Assembly: GCA_039654915.1 (NCBI GenBank)
Contig: CM077599.1
Coordinates: 2,358,501-2,422,500, forward strand
Direction: 5' to 3'
Origin: Aquilaria yunnanensis
Taxonomy: Eukaryota > Streptophyta > Magnoliopsida > Malvales > Thymelaeaceae
Length of the DNA: 64,000 nt
Shown here: piece by piece, positions 11,423 through 22,477 of the stretch
Position numbering within the stretch: the first letter of the stretch is position 1
Layout of the letters: each line of letters opens with the position of its first letter
The notes under the pieces: generated by a model
Told to the model about the DNA's origin: nothing
The model's input: the letters and a program-made list of their open reading frames with translations, nothing else
Database searches by the model: none
Position numbers and translations under genes: made by a program

Positions 11423-14400
11423 AGTATATATGTTTCTAGTCTTTGGCTTCTGATTTTGTCTCTATTTCTCATGCGGCAATGGCATCAATATCAGAACCCA
11501 TCAGTGTGAGCAGTTCAAATTTTAAGTGAGGTAAGTTCTATGAAATCTACTTGCGGATCTAGAGCTTTTGGGCATTGTAGTGGAAGAGAAACTAGCTCAG
11601 CTCCTGCTATAAGTCTAGGGTGTTAGATATATAACTTTTAGGGTATTAGAAGTACAATGAGTAAAGTCTAGGGAATTAAGAGTCGATTGAATAAAATCTA
11701 AGGATTGGAGTTATCATTTTTCACCAAAATTCTATTAAAATTAATAGTCCGACTAAAGAAAAAAACTCAAATATGATGTGAAATATAACTTAAAAAACCT
11801 CATTAGGACAAAATAAAATTACAACCAATACAGAATTTATCCATTTTGGTTATTATTGAATTTTTTTAACTTATTTATAGTAAATTTATTATATTATAAT
11901 ATCATTATTTTAATGTTTACTTTGAAATTACAATATATTCATGATTTTTTAATAAAATAAATTAGGCCCTTGAAATTTTAGCTTTTAATCCCTGTTGACA
12001 CTTATCCAATTGAAGTTTTCCACATACACCTCTTGGAGCTATTGAGAATCAAGGTAAAATGAATCATAAAAGATTAGCCTTAGTTTTTTCATTGTAGCTT
12101 CATCCACCTTGGCTTCTTTAATACTTGCTTCCTCAATTGAATGTTCAACATCATTTTTTGACTATTTCAAAGCAATATCTTCAAGTTGCTTCTCAAAGGT
12201 ATGACATCCTTTTGGCTCATTAAGCTCTCATCAGTGTCATAATGAAAACTATGCGATGTTTTTCTCTTATTGTAGGCGAAGAATGTGTGATACACCTTGT
12301 GCAAGCTAAACTTCTATTATCCTTAATAATGCCTCCATGTAGTCTATCTAAGTTTCCAAAGTTTAGCATCTTGCAACTTTGTGGTTGAACCTTTCACTTG
12401 ACTCTATGATAAATTTTCTCAAAACGTTCTCTAAGCAAAGTTTTTCTTTAACTTAATGTTCCATGAAAAGAGGCATAGGTGGATGAATTTTTTCTTGATT
12501 CTTCTATAAATGCGTTAAATTAGCCCTCTAACAATGATCAAGAAAGTGTTTCTATTGTGTTCCCATAACTATAAGCATAACTTTCTTGGCTCCCAAACTT
12601 TAGATAGTATTGATGTGGAAATTGGTATCTTCCATGTCCGAAATTCTGGATGTCAAAGTAGTGCCATTGTTCATGTTGTCGACTTCTATTAATGGTACGC
12701 ATCAAGGCTTACAAAATCATTTTTTTCCAAAATATGTAATACTCAAAAAGTCAGGCACCCTCATATGCATCAATGTCTTCCCATCCATAGTATTCTAGGT
12801 AGCCATTAGTGACTCTTGGTCTAGTGTAACATTGGTGGGCCATCGATAATTGTGGTGTGCTATCAATAGCACATAGAATAACCTACAAAATTAAGAAAGA
12901 GAAGTAGAAGTAAAATGCAAACAAAGAAAAATACAAACTAACAAAACTTGATATCAAGCAAACAACTCAAACAATTTAGTCCTCGACAATAATGTTAAAA
13001 ACTTTGCTATATAACAAAATTTTAATTTACTATCCTCATTTTCTACTACAAATGTGTGGTGTCTAGTAGACACATAAGGCTAGTGATGGGTCAATCACAT
13101 AAAGATTGAGTGTGTGAAAATTTTTTTTATTACCAAATTTTGAGTTAAATTTTAGCTAAGTTAACAAACTTGGCTAAAAAACAAACAAGAAATGCAAATG
13201 TAACAAAACTAAACTAAACTAAAAATTAATTATGCAAAGGTTTAACTAAGAATGCAAACTGTTTCCTATGGCTTCAATACTTGATAAGTAATTAAGCTAA
13301 TTGACTAAAATCACCTAACTTTGGTATTGGGGCCTTCTATTCCAAGCTAGGCTCCCTCGTCCACTTAAATTAATCAATTAAACTCTTAATTCAATCAAAT
13401 AGCTTATGTTTGGAATAAATTCTAGACTCCCTGCCTAATGGTGTAAGAATTATTTTTCAGAACTCTACTTTTACTAGTAAAGCTTTCTTACCCCCATGAA
13501 TTATCAATTGAGTTTCTTACTAATTATAAGGCTTCTGAACTAGCTACTAGTTCCATAAGCACACCTAGAACCTAGGGTAGTCTCTTAACTAAACCTAAGC
13601 CCCTACCCTCTCTTTATTCCCAGCCTAACCAAGCTTTTTCGGGCTATAATTAGATTTAAGAAGAGTTTTTCTATAGTGCACAAATCAACAAACTGATAAG
13701 AAATCCAAGAGAAAGATAAAATAAACATCAAAAGAGTTTTGAACAAATCCTACATCAGTTAAACATAATTAGTTTAATGAAAATCGCTACACCGTATAGA
13801 GCAGATAAAATCTACTCCGCAAAAACATATATACAAAAGCCATACAAAAATCACATATAACCGTAGTAAAAGCACAAGGAGAAAGATAGATGAAACCCAA
13901 AAAGTTGAGTCTTAAAATGTGAGATATAATATGGTCTTCACACTCCATAGACTCTCCCCCTTCAAGCTCTAAAGATGGTGATAAAAAACAATGGTGGTGG
14001 AGATTTTTGAAAGAAGAAAATAGACATTGAGATATGAAAAATTAGAAGAATAAGAAAAGAAGATGAGGAGAACTAAGCTTGCCAAAGAACACATAATACT
14101 TGATCTAAAATACAAGTTTGAAAGTATAAATCTAGAATATTTCATTCACTTCTAACTAGTAAACTAATAGGAGAAGTATTAAGTAGGGTTTTTTTTCCCA
14201 AAACTGAATAAGAACCTTCCAAGTTGCCAAGTCATTAGTTTGAACGCAAAAAATAGTCCCCGACATCCTCCAATATGCAATGTGAATACACATGGAGAAC
14301 AAGTGTGCTCACACTTGAACAATAGGTGTTTTTGACAGAAATGGTGTTAACACCATAGGGTCTAGAGCTTTGGCATCATGCTAAATTTTGAAAGTTTGGA

Positions 14401-15301
14401 CACTTTTTAATATTTTGGGCATAATTTTTTCTATTACAGTCAGATTGTGCTGATTTCAAAATCCATGAGAAGGTAAAATAAATGTTGCAACTTTCACTTT
14501 TTCACCAAAGTCTAATATGCCAAAAAAGGATTGAAAATTAGCATGCAAGTTAACTTTCTTTTACAATTTTTTTCATGCTCAAGTTTCATCCCTTTTGCTC
14601 TGATTGCTTAAATTTCAGTTTCATGCCTTTAATATTTCCTAACACATGCAAAAAGAATAAAATTGTTAGAAACTAATAGAAGCATCAGTTTTAAAGCTGA
14701 AATTTTGGGGTCAAAGTTTAAACAACATTTAGTTAGTGGCATTAACTTGATGAAAATGTGTTAATTTTTGTGTTGTGCATATCAAATTCAAATTTGATGG
14801 AATGCATTTGTTCAAAAAAATTTTAATTTCACTCTCAAATTTCATTCCTAGTGAGTATATATTATGAACTTAAGTTGCAGGATAAAGTATTTACCCTTCC
14901 TATCTCATAAAACTTGTATTCTTTACTATTCAAAACAAGTAATTCATAATTTTATTTATTTCAAAGTTTTTATAGAAATATAAAATTTTAATAAGAAAAT
15001 TGTACCTTAAAGATTATAGTTTCTAAAAATAATTTTAAATTTTTTATTACAAATTATTATAAAAATATTCAAGTCAAATTGAAAAGATAAAAGGGCTAAA
15101 TTTTGTAAAATGGACAAAGTATTTTTATATATACAGTGATTATTTTCTCAAATTATATATATATATATACACTACAATCATAATTGAAAAACCTGAGAAC
15201 ACTTTCAGGAGAAAATTGCAAACATTCTCCATTATTTTTTTTTTGTTTCGATAATGAAATTTTATCAAAATTTCATGTTCTAACAAAAGTGGAAAAATGA
15301 T
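11423..15301. other. Repeat-like intergenic tract, probably old retroelement debris
   Basis: There is no intact gene. At 12050-12830 the minus strand shows short coding-like stretches broken by stops. From 13060 to 14350 the sequence has the moderately complex, stop-rich character of decayed retrotransposon non-coding DNA, but I found no paired LTRs, primer-binding site or pol motif. At about 14880-15125 two ends look weakly inverted (GATAAAGTATTTACCC against the complement of GGACAAAGTATTTTTAT), which may mark a small MITE. Confidence 0.4.
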
Positions 15302-15310
15302 TAAATTAAA

Positions 15311-15763
15311 GGGAAAATTAAAGAACTCCCTATGGTTTCATCTAACCTACACTTTGTCACCCTATTTTTAAAAACATACACTTTACCCCTTACTTTTTGT
15401 ACAGTGTCCAACAATACTTTATGAGACCCTAATTTAAACTTTTTTAATAATCATGTTCCAGTAATTTTAAGATTTTAAATATTTTTTTAAAGCTAACCGA
15501 CCTTTAAAAGATATTGATATACTATTATAGGGAGAAAAATATATTTATATAAAGAAAATAATAATAACTTAAAATATTTATTAATTATAAAAAAGTATTT
15601 AAGATATTAAAATTACTGAAAAATAATTATCACATAGTTTAAATATAATTTTAAAAATTGTTATTGAATAGAGTAAAAAAAATAGAGAATAAAGTGCATA
15701 TTTTAAAAATTAATAGAGTAAACTGTAGGTTAGATCATATTTTAGGCTAAGTGTAAGTTTCGC
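15311..15763. mobile_element. Mutator-like MITE, 9-bp target duplication
   Basis: A 453-bp AT-rich element is flanked by a perfect 9-bp direct repeat, TAAATTAAA (15302-15310 and 15764-15772). The ends are imperfect inverted repeats of more than 80 bp, both containing ATCTAACCTACA near the terminus. There is no coding capacity. Related copies stand at about 16040-16480 and at 53676-54124; a larger relative is at 43788-45203. Confidence 0.8.
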
Positions 15764-16039
15764 TAAATTAAACGGCACCCGCGGTTCTTAATTTGTTTAT
15801 TTATTTTTGACAACAACGGCAGCGAAAATCAGTCTACGGGCACAAATATACATGTACCTCAACTAAGTGCCACTGCCACGTGTATTGAGTTGGTGTCACA
15901 ATTCATTCCTGTCAAACTTGCCAGGCTGGCGACTCGAATCATTGGAATTTGGAAAAGCGGACTCCGTCCACTCATAACAAATGGTAGAGATCAGTTGAAA
16001 AGCTGTTCTTATGAATCTCTCCTTATTTATTATTAGGGA

Positions 16040-16480
16040 TGGCATTGTCATGTCGTAACCTACAATTTACCGGTTTTATTTCTAAAAATATACATTTTAT
16101 TGTTTATATTATTTATATTATCTGATAATAATTTTATAAATTATATTTTAATTATATAATAGTTATTTTCTAGTAATTTCAATCATTTAAATATTTTTTT
16201 ATAGTTAATAAATATTTTAAATTATTAAATTTTTTATAAATATATTTTTCTCCCTATAATTGTATATCAGTATTTTTTAGTGGTCGATTGACTGTGAAAA
16301 AAATATCAAAAATTTTGACATTACTGAAATATGTAATCAAATAATTTAAATTTGAGTTTCAGAAATTGTTGTCAATTATTATAAAGAAAATAGAGTGTAA
16401 AGTGTAGATTTTTTCAAAATAAATTGATAAAATATAGATTAGACCAAACCACAAGAGATGCTTTTGAAATTTTTTCATAA
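16040..16480. mobile_element. Mutator-like MITE, second copy of the same family (borders approximate)
   Basis: The left part (GTAACCTACAATTTACC, then TTTCTAAAAATATACATTTT) and the right part (GAGTGTAAAGTGTAGATTTT, then TAGATTAGACCAAACC) are inverted copies of each other and match the MITE at 15311-15763. The outermost left end is damaged and no clean target duplication could be fixed, so the borders are approximate. Confidence 0.6.
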
Positions 16481-17361
16481 TAATAATAATATTATTATTA
16501 TTTTAATTTACTCAAGACTTATAAGAGGAGTTAGGGTAAAAAAGGGAGATAGAAGTTCGAAATGAAAACAAAGCGGGTGAAATGAGACGATGTCGTTTAA
16601 GCTCTGTCATCATATCTGACAGGACATGAATCTCCCTATCTCTCTGGTATGTATAAGTCTTGAAAAGGCTTCCGTCCTCCTAACATGTAGTGCAGTTCAA
16701 TCATTTTTAATTATTGTTCTATATTTACCATTAACTTATTATTTTCTTAAGTTTAACCTTTTTTAAAATGGGCACATATTAGAATCTTAATTTTTTTTCT
16801 AAAATATTCCATGCTAATCCCCCAACTTGATGGAAATTATTAACATAGATGAAGTTGTCAAGTTGCTACTAGGGCTGAAAATGGGCCGGGCCGAGCCCGA
16901 GCTCGCCAAGCTCGAGCTCAGCCCTATCACGATTCGGCACTACTCGGGCTCGAGCTCGAGTTGCTCGAGCCCCGTTTTTTGGGCTCGAGCTCGGCTCGAG
17001 TCAGGCTCGAGCTCGGCTCGAAAATGCTCGAGGCTCGAATACAGGCTCATGTGGCCTGTCACCTTTTTGTCCACGATGCTAACTTGGGCATATGGACGCA
17101 CTTTTGTAGTGCAGAGGAACCGTTTTGATCAACTCAGACTGTAGATTTGGGCAATTCCAAAGTACAAACTCCAAGTAAGCCAGCATCATTTATTCATAAC
17201 CCGATTGAAAAAAAACACTAAATGTGTAATGAATATTGCAAGAAGTACACACACTTTGGGAATTATCCAGAATACACCTTATTCTACATATGTACTCTTC
17301 TATGGTATCTACAGAAGTTAAGATGTGCAACAATAGGCATCCCAAAGTTGAAAGACATTAC

Positions 17362-17455
17362 CATCAGGTCCCCTTGCCATCAAAAAGAAGAATATATTGT
17401 TCAGTTTCTCCATCTTCTTAGCCTCCTGTGCTTGATCGGTCTTGAATTTGAGACA
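17362..17455 (-). pseudogene. Captured exon fragment of SRP9 (signal recognition particle 9 kDa protein)
   Basis: The minus strand reads CAG, then an exon beginning CLKFKTDQAQEAKKMEKLNN and continuing to LMARGPD, then a GT donor at 17361-17360. This matches my memory of the C-terminal half of plant SRP9, which with SRP14 forms the Alu domain of the signal recognition particle and pauses translation. Only this roughly 31-residue piece is present. The N-terminal half and the usual basic C-terminus are absent, so it cannot make a functional SRP9. It lies inside the hAT element, next to pieces of unrelated genes. Confidence 0.75.
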
Positions 17456-17839
17456 CTGGAATCAAGCAAAAATGACAGAAAGGTTTATATATATATGGAT
17501 AATATTTATAGATTAAAAGAGAGCAAACAAAGCCACACTCACATTCGGCAGAAGCAACATAGAGAACTAGCACCGCAAGGCCATGAAAGCAGATCAAATA
17601 ATAACATCAAAATCCAATTACATCCAAACATGGGGAAATCCTGAGCAAAAGAAGATCGAGAAAGAGAATGTACAAAACAGTTGTGCTATGGGCATTGAAC
17701 ATATAACATTATTACATCCGCCAACCTTTCAACATTGTACCCAATCCAGTAACCCAATAAAAAGGCCATGAGTCAGATGTAAACTATACTTTCTGTTATC
17801 TTCGTTTAGATGAATGAAATGAGTTCTTAAACTTTCTGC

Positions 17840-17940
17840 CATAATATCATTCCTTAAATCTTTATTATTGCTTCAATCAACATAAAGTTTCATCCGCTTC
17901 AGTTTTATTGTTCAGTTGTCCAACTGCAAGGATTTTAATT
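17840..17940 (-). pseudogene. Exon-like block of unknown source
   Basis: On the minus strand a CCTTGCAG acceptor (about 17927-17934) is followed by a frame reading VGQLNNKTEADETLC and then a stop. It could be a terminal exon. In the frame handed on by the HDA15-like exon upstream it meets a stop after three codons. No family recognised. Confidence 0.25.
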
Positions 17941-18183
17941 GTCAAAGAGAATGAGAAAATAAGCAAAATTAAAATTCATGCATACAGTGGCTGTGACAAA
18001 CATAACAATTCACATGTAAAGACCCTAAGAAAAATACTTGCATTTCATTACAGAGAAAATTCTATAACATAAAGTTCAGAAAAAAAAAACACTAAGATCA
18101 AGAAAATGGAAATGGAAAGGCTTTCCATTAAAACCCTAATCAAACACACATTCTAAGAGGTGTACACAAAAGGAAATTCATAC

Positions 18184-18260
18184 CTTTGAGTGCAACAACA
18201 TCCTCTCATCAAAACCTACAGCTGTGGAATTTTCAGCAGTTGATAGCGCATGCAGAAAAA
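18184..18260 (-). pseudogene. Captured exon fragment of an HDA15-like histone deacetylase
   Basis: The 77-bp minus-strand block is bounded by AG and a GTATGA donor and encodes a peptide ending STAVGFDERMLLHSK. In Arabidopsis HDA15 and its relatives the segment TAVGFDERMLLHS opens the deacetylase domain, just before the HPERPDR region. The zinc-binding and catalytic residues lie in later exons and are absent here, so the fragment cannot deacetylate. Assignment is from memory of the family and rests on about 14 residues. Confidence 0.6.
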
Positions 18261-18376
18261 CTATACAAATAGAAAGAAATAGTCAAAACCGAGAGGGGAA
18301 ACCATGAACTCTACACTGATTTAATTCCTGATTTTCTTTCATCGACAAGATAAAGAAGGAAAAACATCTCACTTAC

Positions 18377-18921
18377 AGCAAAATTGAGTACTAGGTGGAG
18401 AGTCAAATAAGATCCGAGGAGGAGGGAAGGCAAGCCTGCAAGAAAAGAGAACAAACAAGCCAAATAAGAGAACAAGCAAGAAAAGATCATCACGAACACA
18501 GACATTCTTGGTGCATATGACCTGCTGGATCCCTCAATCCTTATGATTTGACTGTAATTTAAGTAATAGCAGATAAAAATGCATCACTTATCTCTTTACA
18601 ATACAGTCCCTCTGAATGAATCTTCTCAAGGAAAATCAGAAGAAAAATCTACCTTGAATCTTCTCCAGACGTTAAATGCAACTCAACATGTCTGATGGTT
18701 CTGTAAAAAATGCAGTAAATAATGCAATCAGAATTGCAGTAAATAATGCAATCAGAATTTAAGGCCACTTACCCAAAGTTATAAACTATATTATTAATCA
18801 AATTAGTCCCGCTTCTGTGGTCAACAATGGGCCTGAAACACTCATCCATTACAGACAATACAACCCAAAGCTTGGAATTGCTTCCTCTCCAAAAGGATTG
18901 TCATCCTGCCCTTGCAAATGC
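18377..18921 (-). pseudogene. Three spliceable exon-like blocks of unidentified source
   Basis: Read on the minus strand: block 1 (18921-18853) encodes [19 protein letters not shown] and a few more residues; block 2 (18700-18653) encodes TIRHVELHLTSGEDSR; block 3 (18435-18377) encodes LAFPPPRILFDSPPSTQFC. Each has an AG before it and a GT after it (donors GTAATG, GTAGAT, GTAAGT). The reading frame is kept across both joins, and across the next join into the HDA15-like block at 18260-18184. A further block at about 19060-19020 (KKMKRNVDPFDYAQ) lies upstream. I do not recognise the protein. The frame-keeping suggests that most of these blocks come from one gene, though chance cannot be excluded. 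Confidence 0.45.
18711..18758. repeat. Tandem duplication, 24 bp x 2
   Basis: Two exact, adjacent copies of a 24-base unit starting TGCAGTAAATAATGCAATCA. It lies in a putative intron inside the hAT element. Confidence 0.95.
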
Positions 18922-19629
18922 CTAACCAACTAACAAAAAAATGCAAAATTATGTTGCAGGATAGAAACCTAGTCAAAATATTCAGACAAATTTGACAAGA
19001 AAAAGAAACATATCAAGGAGATACACATTGAGCATAATCAAAAGGATCTACATTTCTTTTCATCTTTTTCTGCAAAAAGTACATCATGTGTAGAAAAAAA
19101 TGCAGAGACAGAAATTCATAACTCAATAGCAGAAGCCAAATAGATTTATTTCCTCAAAAGCCTCGTGCCCATTGCCCCACCAGTTAAGATGAAAAGGATT
19201 ATAAACAACTACAAGCGGGTAAAGTTTGAGAGCGGGAACAACAAAAAGAAAATCATCGTCTCTCAGAGCTCTAGGCCAAAATAGATCTATTCCCTTGAAA
19301 TCTTCATGTTGATGTCCAACCAGTGAGGGTACAAAGAATCTTTAGCAACAACGAGTATTGTTTAGCATGCTGTTACATCTTGATTATACAAGCAGTCTTT
19401 AATGTTTGAAGCAATAACCAAAGAAGGGTGAGTTCAATGAAGAAACCTTAAATTCTTACATGGTTTACAAGAGTTTTTAAAATAAAATTAAGCAATGACA
19501 AGGCTAAATTAAACAAAAAAATATCAAAAATATTGATTGGATGATTAAAAAAAAAAAAAGAAAAACAATTGAACAAGTTGTTCATATTCGCAAAAGATGG
19601 GACAATATAAACAAATGAAGGCCAAGTAC

Positions 19630-20016
19630 CTGTGCCACATCAGCTAGCCATTCTCCACCAACTGCAACAACGGCTTGAATACCCTGTGCTAGCCTAATAG
19701 CACCTCTTGGACCTGTGTTTATCGATGTCTGGATAATATCCTCCACCAGATTCGGCAACTTGTCAATACTAGCTGGCACAAAAAGAGCGAAAAAGTACAA
19801 GATTATGGTAAAAGATTAACAAAAATCAGATAAATATTTTTAGTTTCACTTGATTAAACATAAGTATAGAATTTGAGTATAGAAAATCAGGTAAACCTCC
19901 AGTAAAAAATACCTTAAGAGATGAAAAAACAAGAGGACGAACTGTGAATGGCAGGCGTCTTGGACTCTTGGTCCTCCAGCAAGGATATGCTTCCTCACAG
20001 ATTACATCTGATCCAT
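19630..20016 (-). pseudogene. Captured two-exon fragment of an ABC1K/aarF-type kinase
   Basis: Two minus-strand exon-like blocks. The first (20016-19913) encodes RTKSPRRLPFTVRPLVFSSL and flanking residues and ends AAG before a GT donor. The second (19772-19630) encodes LPNLVEDIIQTSINTGPRGA then RLAQGIQAVVAVGGEWLADV before GTACTT. This resembles the region upstream of the kinase core in chloroplast aarF-domain proteins such as Arabidopsis At5g05200 (ABC1K9). The following segments of that family (YLRKLFERMGATYIKLGQF-like, catalytic lobe) were not found downstream. At the acceptor AG|CTAGT, splicing shifts the frame by one base against the preceding block, a sign of decay. The fragment lacks every catalytic motif. 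Confidence 0.6.
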
Positions 20017-20059
20017 CTGTAGGAAAGAAAAAGTAGGTGTACAGCACCTGTAAGTGACC

Positions 20060-20500
20060 ACAAAATTACAGGAACGTCGGAGACTCGGCGGCGAGACGGA
20101 ATCCGAATGAGCGAAGGTGAGGGACAGGAATTACCAAGGCGCCGCCGAAGGGAGTAGCCGACGCCGTCGGGCGACTCGCGCCGAGTAAATGACTGGGACT
20201 GGGTGCCGGTGGGGAGTGAGGGCAGCAGCCAGCAGGGGAGAGCCGGGACGGGGTCACGGGAATCGGAACTCGGGAGACCGTCGGACGATACGACTGGCTC
20301 TGGAGGTGGAGGCCTGGAGGTAGAGAGTGGAGATCGAGATTCGAGACTGGCTCTGGAGGTGGAGGGCGAGAATGGAGATCGTCGTCGAGACTCGAGAGGC
20401 CGAGAGAAGGACGCGTCTGGACTCTGGGGCTAAGTGACCTAAGTCGCTAAGGGGAAGGGGCCGAAGAGAGAGGGCCAGAGGGGTGGACTCCTGGGAGTCT
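20060..20500 (-). other. GC-rich leader-like block of the hAT element
   Basis: A sharply GC-rich tract contrasts with the AT-rich surroundings. On the minus strand a 63-codon frame (20257-20066) is rich in Pro, Ser and Ala. The words GACTGGCTCTGGAGGTGGA recur at about 20290 and 20344, showing a local duplication with period about 54. Its position at the 5' end of the minus-strand fragments suggests a captured promoter or first exon. No family recognised. Confidence 0.35.
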
Positions 20501-20731
20501 GGGACTAAGGGCGGGGAAGGCCCAAGAAGCTAAAAATCGAGCCTATTAAGCTCGAGGGCCTAAAGGGCCGAGTATTTGTGGGCTCGAGCTCGGCTCGAAA
20601 ATAATTCGAGCCCAATTTTCGGCTCGAGCTCGAGCTCGAGCTCGAAAATACCCGACTCGAAAATCTTTTACTCGAGCTCGAGCTCGAGCTACCCGAATAA
20701 AGCCCGGCCCATTTTCAGCCCTAGTTGCTAC

Positions 20732-21837
20732 ATGAGAAAAAGGTGGCACATAGGAAGTTGTCGGAAATATGAAACAAGAAACTCAATTTACATGTAGGAA
20801 ATGATAATAATTTAAATTATTAATTAACTGTCAAAAATTATTTCATAATATAATTTACTAAAATAGTGTTAATGAAGAGTTTAAATAAGTAGAAAAGAAA
20901 ATTATAAAAACCTATGTGACTAGGTCAACCACATGCGGATTTTTGTGACTTCCTTTAGAATTTCAAAAATTACATTTCTTCCATGGATCGCATCAAGCAG
21001 GTGACTGATGTGGAAGCTTTTAAAAAATTTAAGACAAATAAATAACAATGAATAGAACGAGGGTAAAATTAGAGTAATAACTAAATGTTAGAAATCCAAC
21101 AAAATTTACGCATCTAATCTTAATGAACGAGACAAATTATTGTACCCTCTATATGGGGAGTCAGAAATTTAATGTGGCTATTGGATATCAGAAATATTAC
21201 GTATAAAGGAAAATACTTATAAACTATGTTTCTTTTTTATATAAGACAATCTATTATTTTTATTTTTTCTATTTTTATTTAAAATCAATACTATTTGAAG
21301 GTTAGTAATCTATTTAATTAAAACTCACTTGAATATATTTTTTTAGAAATTAATTAATTATTTATATTTTTTGTACCTTGATTAAAAAAACCATAATTTT
21401 TTTTAAAAACTATGTATTGTATTTTTTTTATTTTACATATAAAAGTTCTATATATAAGTTGAAGGAATTTTATTTATATATCAAAATTATTGCTAGTAAC
21501 TTATGTTTAAAAATTACCATCGAATACATAAAAGAAAAGTTATGTTAAGAAAGTGTAAGCCTGCCAACTGAGCCCTGTCGAACTTGTTCTCCACGGCACC
21601 TCATCGTGGCTCATTGTCTCCTTTTCATCCATGTAACATGTGAAAATTTCTCGACCATACGGATTGAAGCCACTCGACCGATATGTCCCTATAGAGTACA
21701 CAACAAAAGGTGATTTTTTTTTTATTTAATGGGTTTCTAGAAGAAGAAAACTTAATACACTTTATGATTGTTTCGACATTTTTACCGCATCACATCTACG
21801 AATTTTACAAAAAACAAAAGCTTAAAAGGATCATACA
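20732..21837. other. AT-rich intergenic sequence
   Basis: No gene seen. The tract at 21225-21500 (poly-T, with TTTGAAGGTTAGTAATCTAT) resembles the sequence at 28780-28950 and may be part of a shared MITE family. Confidence 0.5.
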
Positions 21838-21840
21838 TAT

Positions 21841-22474
21841 CACTACTAAAAAATGTCATTTTTCAACGGTTTTGTATTGAAAATTTAAGTTCTTCCAATG
21901 TAAAGATGTTGGAAACTAGAACATTGGAAAATCATGCTATGGAAAATAAATTTCCAACCCGCCCAATGTATGACCGTTGGAAAAAATTTGTATAATAATG
22001 ACATAATATTTTTATTATAGTATTTTTTAACAAAATATTTTCAAAATACTACTTTATGTTCTGAAATTGTACAATAAATATGATACATATAAGTATATAT
22101 CAATATACACAAATACATATTATAATTATTTTTATTTCTAATTATATATTATTATTATTATTATTATTATTATCATTGTTATTATCACTTATAACAAAAT
22201 ATTTTGAAAACACTACTTTATTTTCAAAAATTGTAAAATTTATTTCATATTTTAACGGGCTAATATTTCCAATGGCCTTCCAATAGAAAATTTTCAACAT
22301 GCGAGTTTTTTATGAGTTGGAAATTTTCAAATAACCAAATAGTTGGAAAATATAGCCTTCACATTTTCCAATGACCAGACCGTTTGAAATTCATCTCCTC
22401 TTTTTTCCAACGGCTTATCGCACTGGAATTTCCCACTGACTTGGCTATTGGAAAAATTTTTTTTTTTAGTTGTG
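21841..22474. mobile_element. Miniature CACTA (En/Spm) element
   Basis: It begins CACTACTAAAAAATG and ends TTTTAGTTGTG, with a 3-bp target duplication TAT on both sides (21838-21840 and 22475-22477). Subterminal repeats of the type CCAACGG/GTTGGAAA point inward from both ends, matching the larger CACTA element at 46917-49541. The 634-bp interior is AT-rich with a (TTA)n run at about 22147-22173 and no coding sequence. It depends on transposase in trans. Confidence 0.85.
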
Positions 22475-22477
22475 TAT

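Larger units (their letters stand above)
16870..20723. mobile_element. Non-autonomous hAT element carrying several gene fragments (Pack-type)
   Basis: The termini are exact inverted repeats (TAGGGCTGAAAATGGGCC at the left; its complement ends at 20723). They are flanked by a perfect 8-bp direct repeat, GTTGCTAC, at 16862-16869 and 20724-20731. An 8-bp duplication and a TAGGG-type end are hAT hallmarks. Subterminal zones (16890-17045 and 20540-20705) are dense in GAGCTC/CTCGAG words. No hAT transposase was seen, so it must move in trans. Between the ends, the minus strand carries exon-sized blocks with canonical splice signals from SRP9, an HDA15-like deacetylase, an ABC1K-like kinase and an unidentified source, plus a GC-rich leader-like block at 20060-20500. 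Capture by the element is inferred; the termini, duplication and fragments are seen directly. Confidence 0.88.
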
